Positions 9,124-20,750 are shown, counted from the first letter of the stretch. The stretch is DNA of 64,000 bases from an uncultured Pseudomonadales bacterium (GCA_938091935.1 CALKNV010000038.1:1-64000), one strand, 5' to 3'. Notes: generated from the letters alone by a model not told the origin. Translations and numbers: made by a program.

Positions 9124-9957
9124 TCAATCACTATTCTCATCGTTCGCCGCATCTGCCTCAGCGCGAGCCTTATAGGCATCCTCAAAGCGCTCCTGGAGTC
9201 GGCGCATACCGCCAAGCCAGCGGTCGTAGTCTTCGGTTTTACGGCGCATGTAGGTTAGCACTTCCGGATGAGGCAACACCAGAAACCGCTCCTCGGCCAA
9301 GGTAGCAACGACGCTGTCGGCAAGTTGCTCTGGCTCCAGCATACCGTCCAGCCCAGCCACGCCACCACCTTCGGAACCGGCTGTCATGGCAGTCCGAACT
9401 GCCTGCGGACACAAGGCGGAAACCTTGATGCCACGCTTGCCATAGGTGATCGAAAGCCACTCGGCAAATCCGATAGCAGCGTGCTTGGTTACAGAGTAAG
9501 GGGCCGATCCAACCTGACTTAGCAAACCCGCTGCGGATGAAGTGTTAAGCAAGTATCCTTCCCCTCTTTCAAGCATGCCTGGTAGTACGGCTCGCGCAGC
9601 AAACACATGGGACATGACGTTTACATCCCAGATCTTCTGCCAGGCCTCGATGGGAACTTCCTCGCCCCCCGCAGTAAAAATACCGGCATTAGCGCAAAAC
9701 AGGTCGATGTGCTCAAACCGCTTCAAGGTTTCCTGCACCAGTTTGTTGACCGACTCCTCGTCCCCAACGTCACAGGGGATACCCACAGCCTGGGTGTCAT
9801 CGCCCATGCGCGCCAGCGTTTCTGCCATACCTACCGTATCCACATCGGATGCGACCACGGCCCTGGCACCTTCTTTAGCGAATCGCTCACACAGTGCTCG
9901 ACCAATACCGCTGGCTGCGCCCGTTACTACCACTACTTTATCTTTTACTTGCATCAA
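9124..9957 (-). CDS. SDR family NAD(P)-dependent oxidoreductase
   Basis: VVVVTGAASGIGRALCERFAKEGA; NAGIFTAGG; YSVTKHAAIGFAEWL (YxxxK). Confidence 0.95.
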   Translation of the reverse strand: MMQVKDKVVVVTGAASGIGRALCERFAKEGARAVVASDVDTVGMAETLARMGDDTQAVGIPCDVGDEESVNKLVQETLKRFEHIDLFCANAGIFTAGGEEVPIEAWQKIWDVNVMSHVFAARAVLPGMLERGEGYLLNTSSAAGLLSQVGSAPYSVTKHAAIGFAEWLSITYGKRGIKVSALCPQAVRTAMTAGSEGGGVAGLDGMLEPEQLADSVVATLAEERFLVLPHPEVLTYMRRKTEDYDRWLGGMRRLQERFEDAYKARAEADAANDENSD

Positions 9958-9981
9958 TCAATCCTTTCTCAAAAATTCTGG

Positions 9982-11076
<1,095 letters not shown>

Positions 11077-11365
11077 TCAATTGCTAGTTTACGTGGTCTC
11101 CATGGGTGGTGCAAAACCCAACCAACAGAGGAATAAGCTAAATATTCGTGCTATATTTTCGGCTCGCCGTTCGCCACGGCAGGGAGAATCTCGCCACGAA
11201 CCACTGAGCAAGATTCATAAATATTGTGACTCGCCCGATTAAGAGAATTACCGAAAGCAAGCCACAACTAACTGCGCCGAATGAATCCACACCTGCCTCT
11301 TTAGACTGCATGTGAGAAAAACAACAATAGTGAGATCAAGGCCGTATCAACGAAGATAAGTAAAT

Positions 11366-13447
11366 ATGATTCGCAAATTATTAGTATCCAGCATCGCCAT
11401 CGCCACCGTATTCGGCGCACTGCCTGCGCTTGCTCAATCGACTGCAGGCATTGAAGCAATAGAAGAGATTGAGGTTACTTCACGCATTCGACGTTCCGAG
11501 GGGCTGGCGGATATCAATGCCGCAGTTTCTGTGATAGGTGCGGAAGAACTCAATCGCGTGGCGCAAATGCATTATCAGCAGGCGCTCAACCGACTACCGG
11601 GCGTGAATATCCATCGTAACAATGGTCAAGAGAGCCTAGCTGCGATCCGTTCTCCAGTCTTTACAGGAGCAGGTGCATGTGGCGCCTTCCTGGTTGCAGA
11701 AAACGGAATCCCTGTTCGCTCACATGGTTTCTGTAACGTTAACGAGATGTTCGATACCCACTCTGAGAGCGCAGACCGCATTGAAGTTGTGCGCGGACCG
11801 GGCAGTGCATTCTGGGGATCCAATGCCGTACATGGCTTAATCAATGTAGTGCTGCCCGAACCAGGCGAAGCTGCCTCCCTGCGTCTGGAAAAAGGGCCGC
11901 GTGGCACCTATCGTGGCAACGCCAGGCTAGGCAGCGAAAATGGTAACTTCAAACAAATTTTCCTGATTAATGGCGTTAACGAAAAAGGCTATCAGGAAGA
12001 ATCAGGGTTCGACCAGCAAAAGCTGTCCTGGCTATACAACTACGATGCTGGAGGCGGTACTGAGATTGATGGCGGGCTCACTTTGATCAATCTAAATCAG
12101 GAAACCGCTGGTTACATCGTTGGTACCGACGTCTATAAGGACGGAGACCTCCGCAAACGTAATCCAAATCCTGAAGCCTATCGCGACAGCAAGAACCACC
12201 GGGTCTGGACTACCATCTCTCACCAGAATGAAAACTGGGAGTTTGCCTTTACCCCATACTGGCGTGAAGTGAACATGAATTTCATCCAACACTTCCTGCC
12301 GGGCCAGCCCGTGGAAGATTTCCAGCATACCACCCTAGGTTTTCAGGGCGCTGGGTATCGCACTCTGAATAACGGCGCGGTTCTCGCCATTGGCATGGAT
12401 CTGGAAGACACCAGCGCGCAGCTGCTGCAATATCAACCCAACCCTACTCAAGGCTCTTTCTTCCTGCGCAACTCGATCCCCCAGGGAAGGCATTACGACT
12501 TCGAAGTGGAAGCGCGTCAACTCGCCGCGTTCATCAATTATGAGCAGTCTTTCGCCAGCGGCTGGGAACTCTCCCTGGGGCTGCGACTAGAAGACGTAGA
12601 CTACGACTATGACAACCTGATGATAGACGGCCGCACCAATGAGTTTGGCGTCCCCTGCCGTTTCGGTTGCCGCTACAACCGTCCATCTGATCGGGCCGAC
12701 AGCTTCACCAACCTGTCTCCCAAGCTGGGGCTGAGCTATACCCTTAGCGACTATGCAAATCTACAGCTGCGCGTGCAGCGCGGCTTTCGCGCACCGCAGG
12801 CGACTGAGTTGTACCGTCTGCAGAACGCCCAGACGGTTGCGGATCTGGAATCAGTGGAGTTGGATAGCTATGAAGTCGCGATTAATGGGGCCGGTCTGAA
12901 CTGGGATTACTCAGTGAGCCTGTATCGCATGAACAAGGATAACGGCATCATCACCAACAGCTCTCGCGAAAACCTGAACGGTAGCAACACCCAGCACCAG
13001 GGCCTCGAAGTGAGCTACGGTCATACGCTTACCGATACTTTGTCGATTCGCGGCGTGGCGAACTTTGCCAAGCACACTTACGAGAACTCCATTATCTCTG
13101 GCGGCGTCGATATCAGGGGTAATGACATTGACACCTCACCCAACCTGTTTGGCAATTTGCGCTTGATCTGGCAACCCTTTGCCAGTGCGACCCTGGAACT
13201 GGAATGGGCCAATATGGGCGAGTATTACACCAATCCGGAAAACACAGCGGAATATGAAGGCCACGACCTAGTCAACCTGCGTGGACAATATCGTTTCTCT
13301 GAGGACGTGACGGTCTCCCTGAATGTACTCAACCTGACTAACGAGTTGTATGCTGAGCGCGCTGATTGGACAACCTTCACCGGCGATAGATACTTCCCAG
13401 GTCAAGAAGCCCGTGCTTTCCTGGCTGTACAGTGGGATTTCCTGTAA
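11366..13447 (+). CDS. TonB-dependent outer-membrane receptor
   Basis: Signal peptide, plug domain (EEIEVTSRIRRSEGLADINAAVSVIGAEELNRVAQMHYQQALNRLPGVNIHRNNGQ...RIEVVRGPGSAFWGSNAVHGLINVV), C-terminal beta strand ending ...ARAFLAVQWDFL. Confidence 0.96.
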   Translation: MIRKLLVSSIAIATVFGALPALAQSTAGIEAIEEIEVTSRIRRSEGLADINAAVSVIGAEELNRVAQMHYQQALNRLPGVNIHRNNGQESLAAIRSPVFTGAGACGAFLVAENGIPVRSHGFCNVNEMFDTHSESADRIEVVRGPGSAFWGSNAVHGLINVVLPEPGEAASLRLEKGPRGTYRGNARLGSENGNFKQIFLINGVNEKGYQEESGFDQQKLSWLYNYDAGGGTEIDGGLTLINLNQETAGYIVGTDVYKDGDLRKRNPNPEAYRDSKNHRVWTTISHQNENWEFAFTPYWREVNMNFIQHFLPGQPVEDFQHTTLGFQGAGYRTLNNGAVLAIGMDLEDTSAQLLQYQPNPTQGSFFLRNSIPQGRHYDFEVEARQLAAFINYEQSFASGWELSLGLRLEDVDYDYDNLMIDGRTNEFGVPCRFGCRYNRPSDRADSFTNLSPKLGLSYTLSDYANLQLRVQRGFRAPQATELYRLQNAQTVADLESVELDSYEVAINGAGLNWDYSVSLYRMNKDNGIITNSSRENLNGSNTQHQGLEVSYGHTLTDTLSIRGVANFAKHTYENSIISGGVDIRGNDIDTSPNLFGNLRLIWQPFASATLELEWANMGEYYTNPENTAEYEGHDLVNLRGQYRFSEDVTVSLNVLNLTNELYAERADWTTFTGDRYFPGQEARAFLAVQWDFL

Positions 13448-13494
13448 CTGAAACCCCCTGCCCGACTTACCGTGCGGGCCACATCCTGATAAAG

Positions 13495-13518
13495 ATGCCG
13501 GCCTATGCCGGCATTTTT
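13495..13518 (+). terminator. intrinsic terminator
   Basis: ATGCCGGC-CTAT-GCCGGCAT-TTTT after the TonB receptor stop. Confidence 0.88.
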
Positions 13519-13550
13519 ATGCACCGGACTTTTACGCCGATTAAGTAACT

Positions 13551-14177
13551 ATGGCCCCAACTTCATCAGCACAGCGTTTCAATGATTTACTCCAGTTTTT
13601 CCGGAGCGAGGACGCAGGGGTGCAGAGACCCATCGCTCATCCGGATGAGTCGGTGAATCGAATTTCCGATAAGGACCGGAAGCGCTACCGCAGAGCTGCC
13701 GTGTTGATCCCAGTGACTCGGGTTAACGCCGATTCTGAAAGCCATATCGTGCTCACGGTGCGTTCTGCAAATCTAAAAAGTCACCCTGGTCAAATCAGCC
13801 TGCCGGGTGGCACTACTGAAACGCAGGATGTCGACGAGGCTGCGACGGCTCTCAGGGAGAGCCACGAGGAAATCGGGTTGCATCCCCAGCATGTTGAAGT
13901 GCTTGGGCCCATTGGCGAGATGGCAATGCCATCGGGGTACCGGGTAACCCCAGTAGTGGGTTTAATAGAACATGATCTGGAATTTGTTCCCTGCCCGATT
14001 GAGGTCGCAGATATCTTTCAAGCACCATTAGATCTGGTGCTCGATCCTAATGCCTATCAGCACGCATACGTTGACTATAAAAATGAAAAACGTGCCGTAC
14101 TGGAACTAAACTACGGTGAATATCGTATTTGGGGGGCAACAGCGGCGATACTGTATCATCTTGCGCGTATGGTATAG
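13551..14177 (+). CDS. NUDIX hydrolase, CoA pyrophosphatase (NudL-like)
   Basis: GQISLPGGTTETQDVDEAATALRESHEEIGLHPQHVEVLGPIGEMAMPSGYRVTPVVG. Confidence 0.9.
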   Translation: MAPTSSAQRFNDLLQFFRSEDAGVQRPIAHPDESVNRISDKDRKRYRRAAVLIPVTRVNADSESHIVLTVRSANLKSHPGQISLPGGTTETQDVDEAATALRESHEEIGLHPQHVEVLGPIGEMAMPSGYRVTPVVGLIEHDLEFVPCPIEVADIFQAPLDLVLDPNAYQHAYVDYKNEKRAVLELNYGEYRIWGATAAILYHLARMV

Positions 14178-14192
14178 CAACCAGCCAGTAGC

Positions 14193-14888
14193 TTAGTTGT
14201 CTTTGTTGTCTTTATTGTATTCACCAAGCAAGGCTTCTTTCTCGTTGGCGGAAACTGCATCATCCTTCATGTATGGCGCATGACAGACTCTGTTTCGCCC
14301 CTCTCCCTTAGCCTGGTACAAAAAGGCGTCAACTCTTTCAACGAATTCCTGCTCAGTGAGGTGTTCACTGCGGTCGTAAATGTCTACCCCGAAACTGGCC
14401 TGAATATCCAGCGTTATTACACCATACTTAACCGGAGAGTTTTCAATGATAAGACGCAGGCGATTGGCAAATCGCACGCCCTGGCGTAGCGTGGTATCGG
14501 GCAGGATAATTGCAAATTCTTCGCCACCATAGCGACAGGGAATATCAAGACGACGGATAGTCTTGCGGATTAAGTTAGCTACACAGCTTAGCACCAAGTT
14601 GCCGACTTCATGCCCATGGACATCGTTGATAGCCTTGAAATGATCCAGGTCGCACATAATCAAACAAGCTGATTGACCAGATCGACGGGTACGCTCCATC
14701 TCCAGGCCCAGCGCCTGATAGAAATAGCGAAAATTAAACAGCCCGGTAAGCGCATCCGTGCGCACCATAGCCGACAACTGTTTGACTTCGTCCCGCAGGC
14801 GTTCAACTTCCACCAGATTAGTGCAATTGTCGTCGCCGGCAGGACAGGGATCGTTCTGCATGTCCTCGATTGGCTGTTTGTCATTCAT
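14193..14888 (-). CDS. GGDEF diguanylate cyclase
   Basis: TDALTGLFNFRYF; CDLDHFKAINDVHGHEVGN; RRLDIPCRYGGEEFAIILP. Confidence 0.95.
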   Translation of the reverse strand: MNDKQPIEDMQNDPCPAGDDNCTNLVEVERLRDEVKQLSAMVRTDALTGLFNFRYFYQALGLEMERTRRSGQSACLIMCDLDHFKAINDVHGHEVGNLVLSCVANLIRKTIRRLDIPCRYGGEEFAIILPDTTLRQGVRFANRLRLIIENSPVKYGVITLDIQASFGVDIYDRSEHLTEQEFVERVDAFLYQAKGEGRNRVCHAPYMKDDAVSANEKEALLGEYNKDNKDN

Positions 14889-15049
14889 AGCGTGAAACTC
14901 TTGGATAAAGGCGCATTGACCGAAGTCAGCTTCTTTTTACTAATTTGCTTCTCGATTTTTCATAGAGACTTCTAATTACCTTCGCTCGAGCGAAACTCTG
15001 CACTTGAGCAGATTTCACAGAAGTCTGACTCAAACAGTAGCATAAAGGC

Positions 15050-15063
15050 GTTTTGGTCAAAAC
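15050..15063. repeat. perfect inverted repeat GTTTTG-GT-CAAAAC in intergenic DNA
   Basis: Read directly between the divergent/tandem genes at 14888 and 15123. Confidence 0.6.
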
Positions 15064-15122
15064 ACCTGAAGCAGCAGTTTGAGAACTGTGCCTAATTTGG
15101 AATCTGGCACACGAATGGTGGA

Positions 15123-16823
15123 TTATTGAGCAGCCCAGGCTGGAAAACCGTCCAAAACCCCAAATGCCAGATGACCAAGCGTATAGACAAAACCCGTTAG
15201 CAGCACGATAGACAGAATATCAAGCCACACTCCAGCGATAACCATTTTCATGATGGGAATGCGCCCGGAGCCATACACTATGGCATTGGGGGGAGTAGAT
15301 ACTGGTAGCATGAACGCGCAGGAGGCAGCGACAGTGGTTGGGATCAGCAATAATAAGGGATGCGCTTCGATAGCCTGGGACAGGCTTGCCATAATCGGCA
15401 GCGACAGAGAAATCGTTGCAGTATTTGAGGCGACCTCCGTCAAACCGGTGATAATCCCCACTGTGCTGACTACGATGACAAAAGGGCTAGCATCACCTAG
15501 CCAACTCTGCAACTGGGCGGCGATATAGTCAGATAGGCCGGAGGTCGTAAATCCTTTTGCAATCGCAAGACCGCCACCAAACAGCAGCAGGATGCCCCAG
15601 GGAATCTTCTTGGCATCATCCCAGTCCAGCAATCTGCCGCCGATAGCCTTGCCGGCGGGTATCATGAAGAGAGTCAATGCCATGCCGATGGATACGGTAC
15701 CATCATCAATCATAGCCCCTACTGGTTGTGAACCCATGGCTCTGAGCAGATTATCCAGATAGTAACTCCAGCCGAAGATATCAACCTCAGCACCAAACAG
15801 ACGCTCCTTGCGCGTCATTAGCAAAACCGCAAAAGCGATGAACACCACCAGCACCCGCCTTTCCTCGGAGCTAATGGGGCCAAGTTTACGCAGCTCATTA
15901 TGGATGAAATCACGTCCGCTAAAGGGTGTTGAAGGAGGCAGGGGATAAACGAATCGGGTCAGCAGCAACCAGGCCAGCACCATGTAAACCGCACTCATAG
16001 GCAAGGCAAACATCATCCAGGTAGAAAATGTCAGGTCAGGCGCTTCTGGAAAAAGCTGCGGTAACTGGGTCACCAGCACGCCATTAGGTGGTGTGCCAAT
16101 CAAGGTAGCGAATCCGCCAATCGAGGCAGAATAAGCAATTCCCAATAGCAGTGTCAGGGAAAAATTGGGCGCCCTGGCATCCACAGTTTCACCGCGCTGC
16201 GCCGCCCCCGCATTCAGCTCTTCATATAAGAGAATCAGAGACATGCCCATGGGCATCATCATCAGAGCTGTTGCTGTATTGGACAGCCACATGGAAAGAA
16301 AGCCAGTCGCGAGCATAAAGCCTAGCACCAGACGATGGGGTTGGCCGCCCACGACTGCCAGAATATTGAGCGCAATGCGCTTGTGCAGATTCCACTTTTC
16401 AACCGCGACTGCAATGATAAAACCACCCATGAATAGCAGGATGATCCAATCCATATACTGGTTCGCCACATTAGGGAAAATGACATCGAAATCGCGAACG
16501 CTGAACCCGTTCTGAAAGGTGGCGGTACTCAGATCAACACGGCCACCTGCGCTGATTTCCCGCCCTCTCATGATCCCCAAAAACGGAAACAGCAGTATTG
16601 GCAGCAGCGCGGTCGCTGCCAGTGGGATAGCTTCCGTCATCCACCAAATTGCCATCCACAGGATTACCGCAGCCATCCTAGTTACCAGGGGATTGCTCGG
16701 GTCCAGCTCAACAAAGAGTAGCATTGACAGAAAGACAGCAGGTCCTAGCCAGAGGCCAATCTTACTGCGCAGGGGCACGCCCTCGTTCTCTTCCGGGATT
16801 TTACTGGTCGCGGTCATGTGCAT
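15123..16823 (-). CDS. SLC13/DASS family anion transporter
   Basis: 566 aa polytopic; AAVILWMAIWWMTEAIPLAATALLPILLFP; SNTATALMMMPMG; SNTATISLSLPI; MLPVSTPPNAIVYGSGRI. Confidence 0.93.
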   Translation of the reverse strand: MHMTATSKIPEENEGVPLRSKIGLWLGPAVFLSMLLFVELDPSNPLVTRMAAVILWMAIWWMTEAIPLAATALLPILLFPFLGIMRGREISAGGRVDLSTATFQNGFSVRDFDVIFPNVANQYMDWIILLFMGGFIIAVAVEKWNLHKRIALNILAVVGGQPHRLVLGFMLATGFLSMWLSNTATALMMMPMGMSLILLYEELNAGAAQRGETVDARAPNFSLTLLLGIAYSASIGGFATLIGTPPNGVLVTQLPQLFPEAPDLTFSTWMMFALPMSAVYMVLAWLLLTRFVYPLPPSTPFSGRDFIHNELRKLGPISSEERRVLVVFIAFAVLLMTRKERLFGAEVDIFGWSYYLDNLLRAMGSQPVGAMIDDGTVSIGMALTLFMIPAGKAIGGRLLDWDDAKKIPWGILLLFGGGLAIAKGFTTSGLSDYIAAQLQSWLGDASPFVIVVSTVGIITGLTEVASNTATISLSLPIMASLSQAIEAHPLLLLIPTTVAASCAFMLPVSTPPNAIVYGSGRIPIMKMVIAGVWLDILSIVLLTGFVYTLGHLAFGVLDGFPAWAAQ

Positions 16824-16882
16824 TCCTTGTGCTGGATCGATTTAGACTGGGGCTGTCAGTAGCAATAGCAGACGGCAACCTT

Positions 16883-17593
16883 TTAGAAAATCTCGGCAAG
16901 GAAATTTGCCAATGATTGGTAGCAGCGTTTCTCAGCGACGTGATTATAGACCGTGCCAAACTCGGGATTGTTTGCTCCCGCGTGGGTAAAGGCATGCATG
17001 GTGCCTCCATAGGCATGAAGCTGCCAGTCGACCCCCGCCTTCGTCATTTCGGTTTCAAATTCCAGCACCTGCTCGGGTGGCACCATGGGATCATCATGCC
17101 CATGCAGACACATGACCTTGGCCTTGATTTCCTCGTTGGCAAGCTCAGAGGCAGCAAGAATACCGTGAATCGATACAACACCCAGAACATCGGCACCGGC
17201 ACGAGCCAGTTCCAGCACACACATACCGCCGAAACAATAACCCATGGCGGCGACCCGGGTTGGATCAACCTGCGGTACGTTGCGGCCCGCCACCAGGGCG
17301 GCACGAACGCGCTGCCGCAGCAGAGCCCGATCTGAGGCAAACGGGTTCATCAGGGCAGCGTTGCCCTCAGTATCACCGTCTGAGCCAAACACTCCCTTGC
17401 CATACATATCGAGGGCGAAACCCACGTAGCCCATACCGGCAACGCGTTCTGCTGCATTGCAGGCAGATTCACGGCGGCCACTCCAATCATGCGCAATCAA
17501 CACCAGCGGCTTCTGCACATCGGTCTCTTCATAAGCCACGTAGGCTTCCAGGACTGAATCGCCATCAAAGTAATCGAGATGTTGAGTAATCAT
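16883..17593 (-). CDS. dienelactone hydrolase family protein
   Basis: VAAMGYCFGGMCVLELA (Cys elbow), HGHDDPMVPPEQ (Asp), GGTMHAFTHAGANN (His). Confidence 0.93.
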   Translation of the reverse strand: MITQHLDYFDGDSVLEAYVAYEETDVQKPLVLIAHDWSGRRESACNAAERVAGMGYVGFALDMYGKGVFGSDGDTEGNAALMNPFASDRALLRQRVRAALVAGRNVPQVDPTRVAAMGYCFGGMCVLELARAGADVLGVVSIHGILAASELANEEIKAKVMCLHGHDDPMVPPEQVLEFETEMTKAGVDWQLHAYGGTMHAFTHAGANNPEFGTVYNHVAEKRCYQSLANFLAEIF

Positions 17594-17658
17594 GACACCT
17601 TCTCTACAGTTATTATTTTTTATGGGTTACGTGGCGCTTTTGAGAAAAGCAGATCTAT

Positions 17659-18138
17659 TTACAATTGTTCCAGCATGGTTTCGGCAGAGCTCGCCTTGAT
17701 CTCACCCGGCGCTTCTATACCCACATAGGTCACGGTGCCGTCTTCCACAATCATGCCAAATCGCTGGCTGCGAGTCCCCATTCCGAAACCACTGGCATCC
17801 AATTCCATGCCTATGGCCTTGGTGAACTCCGCATTGCCATCGGCCAGCATGAGAATTTCATCTGCATTTTGGGCCTGACCCCAACTTCCCATCACGAAGG
17901 CATCATTGACTGCCATGCAAGCAATCGTATCCACACCTTTGGCCTTGATAGCATCTGCCTGCACCACGAATCCAGGCAGATGAGTCATGGAGCAACCCGG
18001 CGTAAAGGCGCCAGGAACAGCAAAGAATACGACCTTCTTGCCAGCAAAAATCTCATCCGCAGTCATGCCCTGCGGACCATCTGCCGTCATTACATTGAAG
18101 GTTGCTGCCGGAATCTTGTCACCTACCTGAATTGCCAT
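17659..18138 (-). CDS. peroxiredoxin, Prx5-like
   Basis: GDKIPAATFNV...VVFFAVPGAFTPGCSMTHLPGF...CMAVNDAFVMGSWG. Confidence 0.95.
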   Translation of the reverse strand: MAIQVGDKIPAATFNVMTADGPQGMTADEIFAGKKVVFFAVPGAFTPGCSMTHLPGFVVQADAIKAKGVDTIACMAVNDAFVMGSWGQAQNADEILMLADGNAEFTKAIGMELDASGFGMGTRSQRFGMIVEDGTVTYVGIEAPGEIKASSAETMLEQL

Positions 18139-18321
18139 GTCTATTAACTCCTGAGAATGGGTTTAAATCTGAAATACTGGAAATATTGACCGAGTCAAGA
18201 TAGTAGCAAATTCAACCGCCGTTTCTAACCCACGGCCGGATTCCTGAGCGTATCTGCCCAGCAAGCCTGCACCACGAAAATTAGATTAATATTCAAGGCC
18301 TTAGTGTCGATTACCCTGTCT

Positions 18322-19152
18322 ATGGATAGTGTTTTCTTTTTTGCCTCAAAAATAGTCTGGGCCTTGATCACCCCAGGTAGCCTTTTGGTCATCCTCAGCA
18401 TGGCGGCCTGGCTCAGCCTGATCGCTGGATGGCAAAAAATGTCGAGATTCTTCCTCTCGCTCACAGCTTTGTTTTTGCTGCTACTTGGAACCTTGCCACT
18501 GGGCGAATGGCTTATCTCTCCCCTGGAGAATCGCTTTGCGGCCAATGCGGCGCTACCGATGAGCCCCACGGGTGTAATTGTGCTGGGCGGTGCCGTCAAT
18601 CCTGCACTATCGGACACCTGGGGCCAAACGGAAATTAGGGGTGCTGCCGAACGTCTCACCGCGTTTCTGTACCTGGCTAACCTGTATCCAGATACGCAGC
18701 TGGTGTTTACCGGCGGCAGCGGGTCAATAACTGAACAAGCCTATAAGGAAGCAGACTATACCCGGTTTCTGTTTGAGCAGCTGGATATGGGGGAACGCGC
18801 AATTGTCTATGAGAGCGAATCACGCAATACGGCAGAGAACGCGTTACACAGCAAAGCGCTGCTAAATCCCCAGGCCGGGGAAGAATGGATACTGATCACA
18901 TCGGCCTTTCATATGCCACGCGCGGTTGGCGTCTTCTGCCAGGCCGGATGGCCGGTAACCCCATATCCGGTCGACCATTACTCTGACAAGGACGCGCTGC
19001 TGCGGGTTGACTACAATTTTTCTGGCAACCTCCGCACGCTGGAAACGGCCATCCGTGAATGGGTCGGCCTGCTGGCCTACCGCATAACCGGGCGTACTGA
19101 CCGCCTCCTGCCAGGCGATCAGAATGAGTGCGGAATGGAAAGCGGCGCCTAG
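18322..19152 (+). CDS. YdcF/SanA/ElyC (DUF218) family membrane protein
   Basis: N-terminal TM segments; TGVIVLGGAVNP; LVFTGGSGSITEQAYKEADYTRFLF; ESRNTAENALHSKALL; ITSAFHMPRAVGVF; ATG 18322 preferred over GTG 18304. Confidence 0.88.
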   Translation: MDSVFFFASKIVWALITPGSLLVILSMAAWLSLIAGWQKMSRFFLSLTALFLLLLGTLPLGEWLISPLENRFAANAALPMSPTGVIVLGGAVNPALSDTWGQTEIRGAAERLTAFLYLANLYPDTQLVFTGGSGSITEQAYKEADYTRFLFEQLDMGERAIVYESESRNTAENALHSKALLNPQAGEEWILITSAFHMPRAVGVFCQAGWPVTPYPVDHYSDKDALLRVDYNFSGNLRTLETAIREWVGLLAYRITGRTDRLLPGDQNECGMESGA

Positions 19153-19886
19153 TTAGGATCCAGAATGCCGCGCAGTCGGTTACCGAGATCATCAACAACC
19201 TCTTCGGCTTCCTCAATACCATCCTGCAGGCGACTCTCTACCCCCTCGCGCAACATGTCGAGGCCGGGGAGTTCTGCCTCAAGAATCGTGCGCCTGAGTG
19301 CAGACAACACAACTTCAAGCACCTGGGCGACGGTTGCGGCGTTATCTTCGGTACCAATATCCGTTAACTCAATGTCGGGGAGCGAGATTGGCGCTGTAGC
19401 TACTGCCGCGACAAGATTCACTTGCGGGCTGAGCAAGCGAAAATCCCGGATGAACATTTCTTTACCAGACTCACCATCAGCGGCCGCAGTCTCGTCACCA
19501 CCACCGCCAATGTTTTCGAGCAGGGCACGAACATTATCAGCGGTAATACGAGTCTCGTAGGTGATCTCCGGTTGGGTAATGATGATTGATTCGATCTCGA
19601 TCACATCGGACATGAGCGACGCAGCATTCAGACTTACTTCTACTTGCTCAAGTTGGAAAATGTAATCCGAATCGAAGCCTTCAGGATTTCTGATTTCCAA
19701 GCCGGAAATCGATCCGCTGCCATTAAGTGGCGAAATCGCAACTGATGCCACCGTCACCTCAGTTCCCAATACCTGCGACCCGACGACTTCAATGCCAGTG
19801 GTTACAATGCGATCCAAATAGAAAAACGTGGCACCTACTGCAAGGACTATCAGCAGCAAGAGACTGATCAAGAGTTTTTTAATCAT
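19149..19886 (-). CDS. AsmA-like membrane-anchored protein of unknown function
   Basis: N-terminal TM anchor then FFYLDRIVTTGIEVVGSQVLGTEVTVASVAISPLNGSGSISGLEIRNPEGF, resembling AsmA/DUF748 N-termini. Confidence 0.65.
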   Translation of the reverse strand: MIKKLLISLLLLIVLAVGATFFYLDRIVTTGIEVVGSQVLGTEVTVASVAISPLNGSGSISGLEIRNPEGFDSDYIFQLEQVEVSLNAASLMSDVIEIESIIITQPEITYETRITADNVRALLENIGGGGDETAAADGESGKEMFIRDFRLLSPQVNLVAAVATAPISLPDIELTDIGTEDNAATVAQVLEVVLSALRRTILEAELPGLDMLREGVESRLQDGIEEAEEVVDDLGNRLRGILDPN

Positions 19887-19912
19887 GATATTTAATGTTT
19901 TCCGTATAGTGC

Positions 19913-20746
19913 CTAACTGTCAAAGGGGGCTTTACTACCAACTACTGTTTCGATCCACTCAATATGTGAGGACAAGCGTTCATAGATCGCGACGGCGCCG
20001 TAGCGCCCCTGGGTCTCTTCTTCATAATTGGGCCCAGTTATCTGACCAACAGCAATGCCGACCAGCCGTGGCCCGCTGTTCGTTGCCATCAGCGCCGGTC
20101 CGCCGCTGTCGCCTAAGCCCAATGTACCTTCAGTTGGCAGACTCTCTGCATTTTGGTCCCTTGGGTCATCAAAGACGAATCGCAAATAGCGTTCAGCTCG
20201 GCTGATTCGATTGGTGGCATGCCGCATACGACCATCATCATACTGTCTTCCCAGGGTGCCAACGCCAAAGTAGCCCCAACCCACGATTGTGACTACCTGG
20301 TCAAGTTCATCGGTTTCAAGATTCAGAGGGACCGGCCTGGGAAACCTGCTTGGCGTCCGAAATCTCAGCAATGCGAGATCGACGTCATCCGCAGCACCGG
20401 GTTGATAATTAGGATGCTTGATTACCAGATCAATTTCTCGGTTTTCCCCTGCCAGGCGCACTCCGAAGCGACGCCCCGCCTCGACGGTGGCGTCCAGCAT
20501 GGTTTCCTCCGCGCAGTGCGCCGCTGTTAAGGCCCACTGTGGATGTACCAGGGTCGCGACACATACTTTCCGACTACCCTGTCGTTCCAGAAAGAATATA
20601 GACGGGTAATCCGTGCCTCGGGTTTCATATTCGGATTGACCCACATCGTGCCGCACAATAATGCCATAGCTGCTGAATACGGTCAGCGCTAACAATCCAA
20701 GCAGTGCTTTGCTGGCAATATCGAGGGAAGTTGATAAAGGGATCAT
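19913..20746 (-). CDS. trypsin-like (S1) serine protease
   Basis: ALTAAHCAEE (His), DVDLALLRF (Asp), GLGDSGGPALM (Ser); N-terminal hydrophobic segment. Confidence 0.92.
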   Translation of the reverse strand: MIPLSTSLDIASKALLGLLALTVFSSYGIIVRHDVGQSEYETRGTDYPSIFFLERQGSRKVCVATLVHPQWALTAAHCAEETMLDATVEAGRRFGVRLAGENREIDLVIKHPNYQPGAADDVDLALLRFRTPSRFPRPVPLNLETDELDQVVTIVGWGYFGVGTLGRQYDDGRMRHATNRISRAERYLRFVFDDPRDQNAESLPTEGTLGLGDSGGPALMATNSGPRLVGIAVGQITGPNYEEETQGRYGAVAIYERLSSHIEWIETVVGSKAPFDS

Positions 20747-20750
20747 GCAG

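Noticed and set aside
11077-11365. Cobalamin riboswitch upstream of the TonB receptor
   Set aside because: I looked for B12-box and conserved core motifs (such as AGYCAGGAGACCNGCC) and could not find a convincing match.
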